A DNA stretch of 64,000 bases, taken from NCBI GenBank assembly GCA_965230495.1, contig OZ246004.1, forward strand, positions 1,674,001-1,738,000, in the 5' to 3' direction. Positions 8,339 through 17,055 of the stretch are shown here, one piece after another; position 1 is the first letter of the stretch, and the number at the start of each line of letters is the position of its first letter. The notes below the pieces were generated by a model. It was not told the origin of the DNA. It did no database searches and was given only the letters and a program-made list of their open reading frames with translations. The position numbers and the translations under genes were made by a program. Source of the DNA: JACJYM01 sp965230495. Its GTDB lineage: Bacteria > Bacteroidota > Bacteroidia > Chitinophagales > Saprospiraceae.

Positions 8339-9235
8339 TTAAAATTGTGTTTGATCCACCTTATCATCCTCTATCTGATACCATTCTACTCCATTACTTT
8401 GGAGCACTGTACACCTTCCATCACCTAGGTGGTAACCTAAAGGATCTGTCTCCGCGTCTGAAAAAGGATTTAGTTCATGGTAATTATATCCTGTATAACC
8501 ATCTGCAGGACTAGGCTCTAAAAGTATATGATTACCGTCTTCAGCGTCAGATCCATTAATTGTACTCCTATTTTGAACTACAATTTTATACACTCGACCC
8601 TTGCAGGTTGTAGGGTCGGGAAGCTTAAGAACGAATGTAGGTCCTGTCCAAAAATCGTCAACATTCCATTTTCCGGTCACATATATAGTATGATGACTTC
8701 CATCTAATGTTAAAGTAGAAATATTACTAACATTTGAAGAGGTAACCTCTCCAAGATCTATAAAATGAATAGGGCAATCTCCACTTTGACATCTCCAATA
8801 TGTACCATCGTATGCATACAAACCCTGATACTCATCCGTTTGATAAATAACCTTACCCGTGGCAGGGCTCACAAGGGCATCTCTTTGTGCTTTAGTAAGT
8901 ACATCTATGCCATTAGAACTACCTCCTCCAGAGTCACCCACTTTTTCAAATGCAGTACCATTAAAAAACCAAAAGCCTCTATTAGCTTCTTCTTGTACAT
9001 ATACTTGCAAGCCATCGTGAGTGCCTGACATCATATTAGGAAGTACATTTAAATTAACATCCGAAAGTGAGGTATATTTTGGTATGATTACTCCACTATT
9101 GGTACTTGCAACCTCAAGTGTTCCATTTGGTGTCGAAGTTCCGATTCCTACATAATTTTGGGAATAAATATTAAATGTGACAAAAACGAAAAATAAAACA
9201 ACATATAAATACCTCTTACTTTTTACTTTATTCAT
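8339..9235 (-). CDS. Secreted fibre-like protein, first gene of the P47-like operon
   Basis: 298 residues with a signal peptide (VVLFFVFVTFNIYSQ). It carries the VGIG/GTLEV/GVIIPKYT module once near the N terminus. A second, shorter copy follows a GGGSS linker: LTKAQRDALVSPATGKVIYQTD, split here as LTKAQRDALV and SPATGKVIYQTD, then GLYAYDGTYW. The C-terminal half (about 165-298) is beta-rich with two cysteine-containing segments and is not recognised. It is the only operon member with an export signal, so it may be the outward-facing part, whereas the TULIP proteins look cytoplasmic or membrane-anchored. The direct-repeat pair at 9301-9331 lies 65 bp upstream and probably controls the whole operon. 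Confidence 0.75.
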   Translation of the reverse strand: MNKVKSKRYLYVVLFFVFVTFNIYSQNYVGIGTSTPNGTLEVASTNSGVIIPKYTSLSDVNLNVLPNMMSGTHDGLQVYVQEEANRGFWFFNGTAFEKVGDSGGGSSNGIDVLTKAQRDALVSPATGKVIYQTDEYQGLYAYDGTYWRCQSGDCPIHFIDLGEVTSSNVSNISTLTLDGSHHTIYVTGKWNVDDFWTGPTFVLKLPDPTTCKGRVYKIVVQNRSTINGSDAEDGNHILLEPSPADGYTGYNYHELNPFSDAETDPLGYHLGDGRCTVLQSNGVEWYQIEDDKVDQTQF

Positions 9236-9300
9236 AATCTCTTTCTTTTTTACTTTATTAAGTTCAAACTAACCATAAACTATAGTTTGACTAACATTTT

Positions 9301-9331
9301 GTGGTGAATGGAGAAATAAAGTGGTGAATGG
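9301..9331 (-). promoter_or_regulatory. Putative LytTR operator, direct-repeat pair (site B)
   Basis: GTGGTGAATGG is present at 9301-9311 and 9321-9331, identical to site A in sequence, spacing and orientation. It abuts the stop codon of the stand-alone LytTR gene and lies 65 bp upstream of the first gene of the P47-like operon. The box ATAAACTAT (plus strand) follows 17 bp further on, against 23 bp at site A, and may be part of the promoter. A 12-bp palindrome AAACTATAGTTT at 9277-9288 overlaps it. Confidence 0.72.
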
Positions 9332-9667
9332 TCAATTATTCAACTTAATACACTTCATTATTTCTTTTCTCTTGCTTCTACTATAAGGAACCTGATGACT
9401 TTCCATTAAAAATATCCTTCTGTTGATAGTATCTATGGAAGTTACTGATTGGGTATTTATAATATATTGTCTATGGCATCTTAAGAAATGGTATTTCTCC
9501 AATGTTCTAGCTACACTTTTAAGCGTGATACGTACCACGAATATCTCCCCATTAATCAGGTGAAATCGACAATAATTGTCAAATGAACTGATATAAATTA
9601 TATGCTCGGGAGACACTTTGGTGTATACCCCGTTTCGTAATAAATATAAGTCATTGGATTTAGGCAT
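9332..9667 (-). CDS. Stand-alone LytTR DNA-binding regulator
   Basis: 111 residues consisting of a LytTR domain alone, with no receiver domain. Typical LytTR landmarks are present: IIYISSFDNYCRFHL, then FLRCHRQYIINTQSV, then VPYSRSKRKEI. These align closely with the C-terminal half of the response regulator at 12139-12918 (VESDDNYCRFYL, FLRCHRRFVVNT, LPFSRSKKEKI). Without a receiver it cannot be phosphorylated in the usual way, so it may act constitutively or be set by its own level. The diverged operator pair at 9726-9756 lies 58 bp upstream, which suggests autoregulation. It sits between the kinase and the P47-like operon and is the best candidate for binding all three operators. Confidence 0.85.
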   Translation of the reverse strand: MPKSNDLYLLRNGVYTKVSPEHIIYISSFDNYCRFHLINGEIFVVRITLKSVARTLEKYHFLRCHRQYIINTQSVTSIDTINRRIFLMESHQVPYSRSKRKEIMKCIKLNN

Positions 9668-9725
9668 AAAATCAAACTATATACTATGCAAAAATTCGTA
9701 TTATATCTATCAATAATATTGAAAT

Positions 9726-9756
9726 GTGGCGAACGGTAGAATAATGTGGCGGGTGG
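9726..9756 (-). promoter_or_regulatory. Putative LytTR operator, diverged direct-repeat pair (site C)
   Basis: GTGGCGAACGG at 9726-9736 and GTGGCGGGTGG at 9746-9756 keep the 20-bp period and the A/T-rich 9-bp spacer of sites A and B. The complement of the first half-site, CCGTTCGCC, is very close to the AlgR box CCGTTCGTC. The pair lies between divergent genes: 58 bp upstream of the stand-alone LytTR start and 84 bp upstream of the histidine kinase start. Its orientation matches the LytTR gene, so that gene is the likelier target. Confidence 0.65.
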
Positions 9757-9840
9757 GCATAAATAGTAAATTTCAAGTTTTACTTATAATTATTAATATT
9801 ATTTTCACTCAAAGTTTAAATCAATAGAGTACTGCGTGAA

Positions 9841-12111
9841 ATGACAAAACTTGTGCTATCCTACTTCTTTCTATTTTCTTTTTTGATTGCTCATGCCCAA
9901 ACGGATCATATTGAACGTTTCAAAACTAATTTAGAAGAATCAACTTCTATTGAGGACACGTTATTAAGTGTTATCACCTTGAAAGCTGTCAATAAGAAAT
10001 ATGTGGAAGATAATGTTGATGCATTAAATAAAATACTTCTAGAAAAGCACCCCAGATGGATAGAAGTGGAATTAGCAATAATCAAGGGTGATAACCAGGT
10101 CGAACAACTGCTCAATGAACTATTGGCAAATGAGTCTAGCACAAAACTTCGAAGCTATGTAAGCTCATTGTCTCATCTTTTCAGCATAAAATCAGGAGAG
10201 AGTGTCTCTTCAAATGATGATTGGTGGACTTATCAATCTAATCCAAGTGAAAAAGCAATTTTCACATTTTTTAACGGTCTCAAATTGAGAAACACTAAAC
10301 ATAATGTAGATTCAATTGCTCATTATTTTCATCAGGTCTATGAAATATTACCACAGGATAAATTCCCACTACTTCAATTATATTGTCTTAATGCAGAACT
10401 TCAATTTAGACTATCACAAAAGGATAGCAGCGATATAGATATAATGCATCAAGGAATCACTTTATCCGAAACGGTGCCAGAATACTATTACAGAGCTAGA
10501 TTTTACAACCTTCTTCAGGAATATTTAAAAAATCAAGGTAAAACAGCCGAAGCCATTCAGGCAGGACAGAAATTCATAGAATGTAGCGAAAAAGACGGAA
10601 ACGCACACAATACAGTACTTGCATATGTTAATCAAGCCGCTTATCACCAAGAGCAAGGTAGGTTTGAAAAAGCCTACGAAATGATAGCAAGAGCAAGGAA
10701 AATAGCCTTAGAAAATAGAGATACAATGTCTCTGTCCACTACTTTTTCAAGTGAGGCAAATGCGAAAATGAATGAAAAAAAATACGATGAAGCAGTCCCC
10801 TTATTAAAAAAAGCAATTGATCTAGTTCCAAATACCTATATCAATAAACCTCTTTATATTTTGAATCTTATGGATACCTACTATACCGTAGGTAAATTAG
10901 ACAGTGCATATTATTATTTTCAATACCTAAACCGCATAGATCCTAAAGACTCCTATGGTTACCACGCATATGGTAAAACATTTGTAGCCCAATATTTGGT
11001 CGAGAAAGGAAAGACAGATTTGGCTCAAGAATATATTAACGACGCTTATGCTGATGCTAAAGCTTATAATGATTTGAGCAGTGAATCCGTTGTCCATCTA
11101 GCCCAATCCAAACTATATGAGTCTAAAGGACAATATGAAAAAGCTTTAGAGGTATTTAAGAAACATATGGATTTAGAGCAAGACTTTAGAAATGAAGACA
11201 AAGCAGCGGAAATCACAAGAGCACAAATGAACTTCGAATTTTCCAAAGAAAAGGAACTCATCACGTTGCAAAATGAGTCCAAAAATCTTAAAGTAACCAG
11301 TCAACGAAACAAGGCTCTTTTTGCCGGAGCATTGGCTTTGTCACTAGCTATATTTGGCTTAGTTCTTTACCTTTTTACTAAAAGAAAAAACAAACTAATA
11401 TCCGAACAGAATAAGCGACTTGATAAACTAAATGACGTTAAAGATCAGATATTTCAAATCATTGGGCATGACCTACGGAAGCCTTCTTTAGCTTTTAGAG
11501 GAATTGGTAAGAACATTAATTATCTATTGGAAAAAGGAGATACAGAAAGATTGAAAAAAATGGGTAATGAAATTGAGAAAGATGCTGTTCAGTTTTATAA
11601 CATAACTGACAATTTACTTAATTGGGCAGCACAACAAAAAGGCTTGATCACTTTAAACCCTCAAAATGTAAATCTACATTCTGTGGTTCAAGAAAGTATG
11701 GATTCGTTTGCTCATTTGGTTGAAACCAAAAATATTTTATTGACCAATGCTGTGGATGAAAGACAATCTTTATTTGCGGACAAAGAATCATTGATGGTGA
11801 TCGTCAGAAATCTGCTAGATAATGCCATTAAATTCTCCTCACGCGGTGGAAAAATAGAAGTCAAGAGTAGTGTCACGGGAAATAAATTAAGACTCGACGT
11901 AATAGACAATGGATTAGGAATAGAGTCTAACCGCCTTAACGAAATCTTGTCAAAAGACTTTGTAACCAGCACTCAAGGTACTGCTTCTGAAAAAGGAAGT
12001 GGGCTGGGTTTGAACATTGTAAAAAACATGATAGAAAAACTAAACGGAGAATTGAAAGTACAAAGCGAAATAAGTAAAGGAAGTACTTTTAGCGTACTAA
12101 TTCCTGTCTAG
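9841..12111 (+). CDS. TPR-domain sensor histidine kinase
   Basis: 756 residues. A signal peptide (to about residue 19, ending AHA) is followed by an extracytoplasmic region of TPR-like helical repeats (about 60-470), one membrane segment (LFAGALALSLAIFGLVLYLF, about 490-510), a short coiled coil and a kinase core. The phosphoacceptor is H543 in the IGHDLRKP motif. The ATP-binding domain has the N box NLLDNAIKFS, the G1 box DNGLGI and the G2 box GSGLGLNIV. Kinases of this layout are common in Bacteroidota and often pair with LytTR regulators. The response regulator ends convergently 28 bp downstream and is the likely partner. The signal sensed by the TPR region is unknown. Confidence 0.88.
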   Translation: MTKLVLSYFFLFSFLIAHAQTDHIERFKTNLEESTSIEDTLLSVITLKAVNKKYVEDNVDALNKILLEKHPRWIEVELAIIKGDNQVEQLLNELLANESSTKLRSYVSSLSHLFSIKSGESVSSNDDWWTYQSNPSEKAIFTFFNGLKLRNTKHNVDSIAHYFHQVYEILPQDKFPLLQLYCLNAELQFRLSQKDSSDIDIMHQGITLSETVPEYYYRARFYNLLQEYLKNQGKTAEAIQAGQKFIECSEKDGNAHNTVLAYVNQAAYHQEQGRFEKAYEMIARARKIALENRDTMSLSTTFSSEANAKMNEKKYDEAVPLLKKAIDLVPNTYINKPLYILNLMDTYYTVGKLDSAYYYFQYLNRIDPKDSYGYHAYGKTFVAQYLVEKGKTDLAQEYINDAYADAKAYNDLSSESVVHLAQSKLYESKGQYEKALEVFKKHMDLEQDFRNEDKAAEITRAQMNFEFSKEKELITLQNESKNLKVTSQRNKALFAGALALSLAIFGLVLYLFTKRKNKLISEQNKRLDKLNDVKDQIFQIIGHDLRKPSLAFRGIGKNINYLLEKGDTERLKKMGNEIEKDAVQFYNITDNLLNWAAQQKGLITLNPQNVNLHSVVQESMDSFAHLVETKNILLTNAVDERQSLFADKESLMVIVRNLLDNAIKFSSRGGKIEVKSSVTGNKLRLDVIDNGLGIESNRLNEILSKDFVTSTQGTASEKGSGLGLNIVKNMIEKLNGELKVQSEISKGSTFSVLIPV

Positions 12112-12138
12112 GATTATATTAAAGTAGAAGTCTCTTCA

Positions 12139-12918
12139 TTATCTATTCAAGAGTTCAATGTAATTGTATATTTTTTCTTTTTTGGATCGACTAAAAGGAA
12201 GAACCATTTCATTAACCAAAGCTATCTTAAAAGTCTTAGCATCAATTTTTTTGATAATTTTAGTGTTCACTACAAACCTTCTATGACATCTTAAAAATCC
12301 ATGTTTATAAAGTTTATCTTCAACTTCCGAAATCTTGATTCTCATCAAGTAGTAACTCTTATCCGAAAGATAAAATCTGCAATAGTTATCATCGGACTCT
12401 ACATATACTACTTCATCTACTTTTATTTTTACATATTCACCGTTCTTTTGAAAAAATAATATTTTTCTATCCTTTGGTCTCGAAAGAATCTGAACATCAC
12501 CATCTTCCTTCACATCAAACTCACTTTTTACAATGTGTTGAAATGCTTCTATCAATCTCTCCTTTGAAACCGGTTTTACAAGATAGTCCACCATGTTGGA
12601 TTCATTTGCTTTTCTAACCGTTTCCTGGTCATTAAAAGATGTAATATATAGTATCGGTATATCAAGATGCACAATACTTTTTCCGATTTCAATACCACTT
12701 AACTTTCCCTTAATATCAATGTCCATCAAAATCATATCTGGTGACTCTGCAAAAATAATATCTAGTGCTTCAGCAGAACCTTCAACCACGCTCAACACCT
12801 CAAAACCAACATCATTACACAATCTCTCTAACTCGATTCCATAACTAATAGAATCTTCAACAATCAAAACGCTTAATTTCTTTTTTGCTTCCAATAATCC
12901 CTGTTTGAAGGCCAACAT
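12139..12918 (-). CDS. REC-LytTR response regulator
   Basis: 259 residues: a receiver domain (about 14-130) with phosphoacceptor D66 in MILMDI and the conserved lysine in YLVKPVSKE, then a LytTR DNA-binding domain (about 150-259). The acidic pocket is ED at 21-22. It converges on the TPR kinase gene and is presumably phosphorylated by it. The LytTR half is closely similar to the stand-alone regulator at 9332-9667, so both may recognise the same direct-repeat sites. No such site is visible in front of this gene. Confidence 0.88.
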   Translation of the reverse strand: MLAFKQGLLEAKKKLSVLIVEDSISYGIELERLCNDVGFEVLSVVEGSAEALDIIFAESPDMILMDIDIKGKLSGIEIGKSIVHLDIPILYITSFNDQETVRKANESNMVDYLVKPVSKERLIEAFQHIVKSEFDVKEDGDVQILSRPKDRKILFFQKNGEYVKIKVDEVVYVESDDNYCRFYLSDKSYYLMRIKISEVEDKLYKHGFLRCHRRFVVNTKIIKKIDAKTFKIALVNEMVLPFSRSKKEKIYNYIELLNR

Positions 12919-13104
12919 TTATATTAAGAATACAAATTTATAATAAAATCGAAAGTTATTGTCTATTAACCAATTTGGGAGTCAAATCGTCTTTAAACAA
13001 GTCATTTTAATGTCAACTTTATTGTATCTTCGCCGCCATGAAGTGAAGGACTAATACTTTACTTCATTATTTTAATTGCAAGACTTAGAATTAAGAATAT
13101 TGAT

Positions 13105-14493
13105 ATGCAAAAAACACAAGATTTTATAAATTCCAATAAGGAGAGATTTCTAAACGAACTTCTTGATTTACTGAGAATCCCCTCAGTTAGTGCTGATCCT
13201 GCGTATGCAGAAGATGTCAAAAAAACCGCGGCATTCATTGCTGAGAAACTCACTTCTGCAGGATGTCAAAAAGTTGAGGTTTTTCCAACTACCGGACATC
13301 CGATAGTCTATGGAGAATACTTATTCGATGATTCAAAACCTACTGTGCTGGTTTACGGACATTATGATGTACAACCCCCTGATCCACTTGATTTATGGGA
13401 TAGCCCTCCTTTCGAACCGATCATCAAAAAAACTGAATTACATCCTGATGGAGCTATATTTGCCCGAGGGTCATGTGATGATAAAGGTCAAATGTATATG
13501 CATGTTAAGGCCTTTGAAGCCATGATGGAAAGTGGGGAATTACCATGTAATGTAAAATTCATGATAGAGGGAGAAGAAGAAGTGGGTTCGGATAACTTAG
13601 GTAAGTTTTGCGAAGAAAACAAAGAGCTATTGAAATCCGATGTGGTGCTTATTTCCGATACATCCGTCATAGCCAATGACGTGCCATCCGTGACAGTTGG
13701 ATTAAGAGGATTAAGTTATGTAGAGGTTGAGGTGACAGGGCCAAACAAGGATTTACATTCTGGCGTGTATGGAGGGGCTGTCGGTAATCCTGTTAATATA
13801 CTTTGTGAAATGATTGCATCTCTTAAGGATGAAAATAATCATATTACCATTCCTGGTTTTTATGATGACGTGGAGATCGTTTCTGCGGAGGAAAGAACAG
13901 AAATGAACAAAGCTCCTTTTAGTTTAGAACAATATAAAAAGGATCTAGATGTTGAAGCTACACACGGTGAAAAAGGTTACACAGTGTTAGAACAGACGTC
14001 TATTCGCCCCACATTAGATGTAAACGGCATATGGGGTGGCTATATAGGTGAAGGTGCAAAAACAGTATTACCATCTAAGGCATATGCCAAAATAAGCATG
14101 CGACTGGTACCTAATCAAAATAGTGATAAGATTACGGAATTGTTTGCCAAACATTTTGAAGCTATTGCTCCAGAGAGTGTTAGAGTCGAAGTTAAACCTC
14201 ATCATGGAGGTGAAGCTGCTGTTACTCCTACCAACACTCCAGAATATAAAGCTGCTGCCATGGCGATGAATAAGACCTACGGTAAAGAGCCTATTCCTGT
14301 CAGAGGCGGTGGTTCTATTCCTATCGTCGCTCTTTTCGAAAAAGTACTCAATGTAAAAACCGTTTTAATGGGCTTTGGCTTGGATTCAGATGATATTCAT
14401 AGTCCTAATGAACATTATGGTTTATTCAATTATTATAAAGGAATAGAGACTATACCTTATTACTATCATTATTATTCACAACTGAAATCTTAA
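13105..14493 (+). CDS. M20-family dipeptidase
   Basis: 462 residues, the normal length for M20 di- or tripeptidases. Metal-binding landmarks are all present: YGHYDVQP (H86, D88), RGSCDDKGQ (D125/D126), EGEEEVGS (155-162) and the late DDIHSPNEH. A dimerisation domain follows, with VTGPNKDLHSGVYGG. It hydrolyses small peptides with two metal ions, probably in the cytoplasm, as no signal peptide is seen. It heads a plus-strand cluster and is 2 bp from the FKBP gene, which suggests co-transcription. Confidence 0.92.
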   Translation: MQKTQDFINSNKERFLNELLDLLRIPSVSADPAYAEDVKKTAAFIAEKLTSAGCQKVEVFPTTGHPIVYGEYLFDDSKPTVLVYGHYDVQPPDPLDLWDSPPFEPIIKKTELHPDGAIFARGSCDDKGQMYMHVKAFEAMMESGELPCNVKFMIEGEEEVGSDNLGKFCEENKELLKSDVVLISDTSVIANDVPSVTVGLRGLSYVEVEVTGPNKDLHSGVYGGAVGNPVNILCEMIASLKDENNHITIPGFYDDVEIVSAEERTEMNKAPFSLEQYKKDLDVEATHGEKGYTVLEQTSIRPTLDVNGIWGGYIGEGAKTVLPSKAYAKISMRLVPNQNSDKITELFAKHFEAIAPESVRVEVKPHHGGEAAVTPTNTPEYKAAAMAMNKTYGKEPIPVRGGGSIPIVALFEKVLNVKTVLMGFGLDSDDIHSPNEHYGLFNYYKGIETIPYYYHYYSQLKS

Positions 14494-14495
14494 AA

Positions 14496-15164
14496 ATGAA
14501 TAAAATTCAAGGATTGTTATTTTGTTTGCTGATGTTCTTCAGCTCCATTGCTTTAGCTCAAAAATTGAGTACGCAGAGTGATTCTTTACATTACTCTATA
14601 GGTTATAAAGCCGGAATGGAGCTAAACTCTATTGAAAAAAGTGAATTTGACTTTGAAAAATATCTGGACGGATTTAAGGCAGCTTTTGATGACAAAGCAG
14701 CAATTGACAAGGATGTTATTAATGAAATTGTAAATAAGTTTAAAAAAGAATTAAAACAAAAAAAGCTTAAAATGGTAAAAGAAGAAGGTGAAAAGTTTTT
14801 GGCTGAAAATGCCAATAAGGAAGGTGTAACGACTACATCAAGTGGACTTCAATATAAGGTTATCACTAAGGGAACAGGTACTAGAAACCCAAAAGCGACT
14901 GACAAAGTACTTACTCATTATCATGGAACATTGATAGATGGTACATTATTCGATAGTTCGGTCGAGAGAGGAGAGCCCATATCTTTTGGACTTAACCAAG
15001 TTATTCCCGGTTGGACAGAAGGCCTTCAATTAATGTCGGAGGGAGACAAGTATAGATTTTACATTCCATATGACCTCGCTTATGGGAGTAGAGGAGCTGG
15101 AGCTGTAATCCCTCCTTATTCTACATTAATTTTCGATGTAGAATTGATAGAAATATTAGACTAG
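14496..15164 (+). CDS. FKBP-type peptidyl-prolyl isomerase, exported
   Basis: 222 residues. A signal peptide (to ALAQ, about 21) is followed by an N-terminal helical FKBP_N-like dimerisation region (30-105, Lys/Glu-rich) and an FKBP catalytic domain (about 115-222). The active-site elements are visible: GTLFDSS, PISFGLNQVIPGW, YIPYDLAYG and STLIFDVELI. It should speed proline isomerisation during folding of exported proteins in the periplasm. The layout is like FkpA/Mip. It sits 2 bp after the dipeptidase and 6 bp before trmD. Confidence 0.92.
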   Translation: MNKIQGLLFCLLMFFSSIALAQKLSTQSDSLHYSIGYKAGMELNSIEKSEFDFEKYLDGFKAAFDDKAAIDKDVINEIVNKFKKELKQKKLKMVKEEGEKFLAENANKEGVTTTSSGLQYKVITKGTGTRNPKATDKVLTHYHGTLIDGTLFDSSVERGEPISFGLNQVIPGWTEGLQLMSEGDKYRFYIPYDLAYGSRGAGAVIPPYSTLIFDVELIEILD

Positions 15165-15170
15165 GAAAAC

Positions 15171-15854
15171 ATGCGGTTTGATATAATATCCGCAGTTCCT
15201 AAACTTTTAGAAAGTCCATTTCAACATTCGATTATTAAAAGAGCTGTTGACAATGGGCTTTTGCATATAGAAGTACATGATTTGCATCAATATGGTGTTG
15301 GTAATCAAAAGCAAATAGATGATTATCAATATGGTGGAGGTGCTGGCATGGTACTTATGTGCGAACCTCTTGATGTTCTAATATCTAAATTAAAAAAGGA
15401 AAGAAACTATGATGAAGTCATCTATTTAACTCCAGATGGAAACAGTTATAATCAAAATATAGCTAATAGACTTTCCCTACTAAATAACATTATCTTGATT
15501 TGCGGTCATTACAAAGGTGTAGACCAACGAATAAGAGATATGCATGTAACTCTTGAAATATCTATTGGGGATTATGTCATCAGTGGTGGTGAGTTAGGAG
15601 CGGCTATTCTAGTAGATAGTATTGGAAGATTAATTCCTAAAGTGATCAACGACGAGACCTCTGCCCTATCCGATTCTTTTCAAGATAATTTGCTTGCACC
15701 TCCTGTGTACACCAGACCTTCTATTTATAATAACCGAAAAGTTCCTGAAGTCTTGCTTTCCGGGCATCAAAAAAAAATTGAAGAATGGAGATACGAAAAG
15801 TCTCTTGAAATAACAAAATCACACAGACCAGACCTACTTGATGAAAACGAATAA
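15171..15854 (+). CDS. trmD: tRNA (guanine-N1)-methyltransferase TrmD
   Basis: 227 residues, near the usual length. SPOUT-knot motifs are present: YGGGAGMVLMCEPL, ILICGHYKGVDQRI and ISIGDYVISGGELGA. It methylates G37 of tRNAs with S-adenosylmethionine, which keeps the reading frame during translation. In many bacteria trmD lies with rimM and rplS; neither is visible here. The next gene starts inside its last codons, indicating coupling. Confidence 0.95.
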   Translation: MRFDIISAVPKLLESPFQHSIIKRAVDNGLLHIEVHDLHQYGVGNQKQIDDYQYGGGAGMVLMCEPLDVLISKLKKERNYDEVIYLTPDGNSYNQNIANRLSLLNNIILICGHYKGVDQRIRDMHVTLEISIGDYVISGGELGAAILVDSIGRLIPKVINDETSALSDSFQDNLLAPPVYTRPSIYNNRKVPEVLLSGHQKKIEEWRYEKSLEITKSHRPDLLDENE

Positions 15855-17055
15855 ATTTAGAGTTCACAGGCCCCTTGCAGATGGTATTATAGAGATCCTA
15901 TGTAATACTTTTTTGGGTAACCGACAGGCCAGCAAATCAATAGAATTCACCTTTCGGAATAACAAAAAATGGGGTTCTCGAGATCGAGATTTTGTAGCAA
16001 AAAATAGCTATGAAATCGTCAGATGGTGGAGAAAGCTAAATTTTATAAACGATACGGATCATGAGTCTCCTAACCTTCAAAATATCTGGAATATTTTTGG
16101 AATATGGATATTTATGAATTACGATCATCGTTTGACATGGTCGGAGACAAAATATGTAGATTTCGATTCTATCAACGAAAAAATAATTGAAGCAGATAAA
16201 ATTAGAAAAATTGTTCAGTCAATCCCCGATTGGGTAGATGATCTAGGCCTTCAATCACTAGGTAAGGAGTGGGATCAATACATAAGTAAATTAAATGAAG
16301 AAGCTAAGGTATATTTAAGAACTAATTTGCTTAAAACTTCGAGTATAAAGCTTCAGAAAATTCTATCAGATGAAGGTATTGATACATCAGTGATTTCTGA
16401 AGAGTCGTTGATGGTATCTAAGCGTAAAAATTTATTCGCAACAAAGGCCTTTACACTAGGCCTCTTTGAAGTTCAGGATCTGGGTAGTCAACATATAAGT
16501 CGATATCTGGATATCCAAAACAAGATGAGAGTTATCGATGCCTGTGCCGGAGCGGGCGGTAAGTCACTTCATATTGGAACAATACTACAAAATAAAGGGC
16601 AAGTAATTTCACTGGATATTCACAAATGGAAACTGGATGAATTAAAGAAAAGAGCAAGAAGAAACGGTATTCATAATATTCAGACCCGTGTGATAGAGAA
16701 TAACAAATCTATTAACAGGCTTAAAAGCTCTGCCGATCGATTGCTTCTTGATGTTCCATGCAGCGGTTTAGGGGTATTACGACGAAACCCTGACTCCAAA
16801 TGGAAAATTAAACCTGAATTTGTAGATAAACTTATAGAAACCCAAAGCCTTATATTACAAAACTATAGTGCTATGCTTAAACCTGGAGGTAAAATGGTAT
16901 ATGCTACATGTAGTATTCTGAAATCAGAAAATGAAGATCAGATTAAAAAATTCTTAGAAAAAAATGAACAATTCTATCTTATCGAACAAAAAAATATATC
17001 TCCGATCGAAATGAATTGTGATGGATTCTATATGGCCTTGTTAGGGAGAAACTAA
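15841..17055 (+). CDS. RsmB/NOP2-type RNA (cytosine-C5) methyltransferase
   Basis: 404 residues from the ATG at 15841, overlapping trmD by 14 bp; a TTG one codon earlier is less likely. The N-terminal part is helical and NusB-like but short. The catalytic domain has the SAM motif DACAGAGGKSLHI and the two conserved cysteines in DVPCSGLGVLRRNPDSKW and YATCSIL. These enzymes make m5C in rRNA, so 16S rRNA is the expected substrate, though a tRNA target cannot be excluded. Confidence 0.88.
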   Translation: MKTNKFRVHRPLADGIIEILCNTFLGNRQASKSIEFTFRNNKKWGSRDRDFVAKNSYEIVRWWRKLNFINDTDHESPNLQNIWNIFGIWIFMNYDHRLTWSETKYVDFDSINEKIIEADKIRKIVQSIPDWVDDLGLQSLGKEWDQYISKLNEEAKVYLRTNLLKTSSIKLQKILSDEGIDTSVISEESLMVSKRKNLFATKAFTLGLFEVQDLGSQHISRYLDIQNKMRVIDACAGAGGKSLHIGTILQNKGQVISLDIHKWKLDELKKRARRNGIHNIQTRVIENNKSINRLKSSADRLLLDVPCSGLGVLRRNPDSKWKIKPEFVDKLIETQSLILQNYSAMLKPGGKMVYATCSILKSENEDQIKKFLEKNEQFYLIEQKNISPIEMNCDGFYMALLGRN

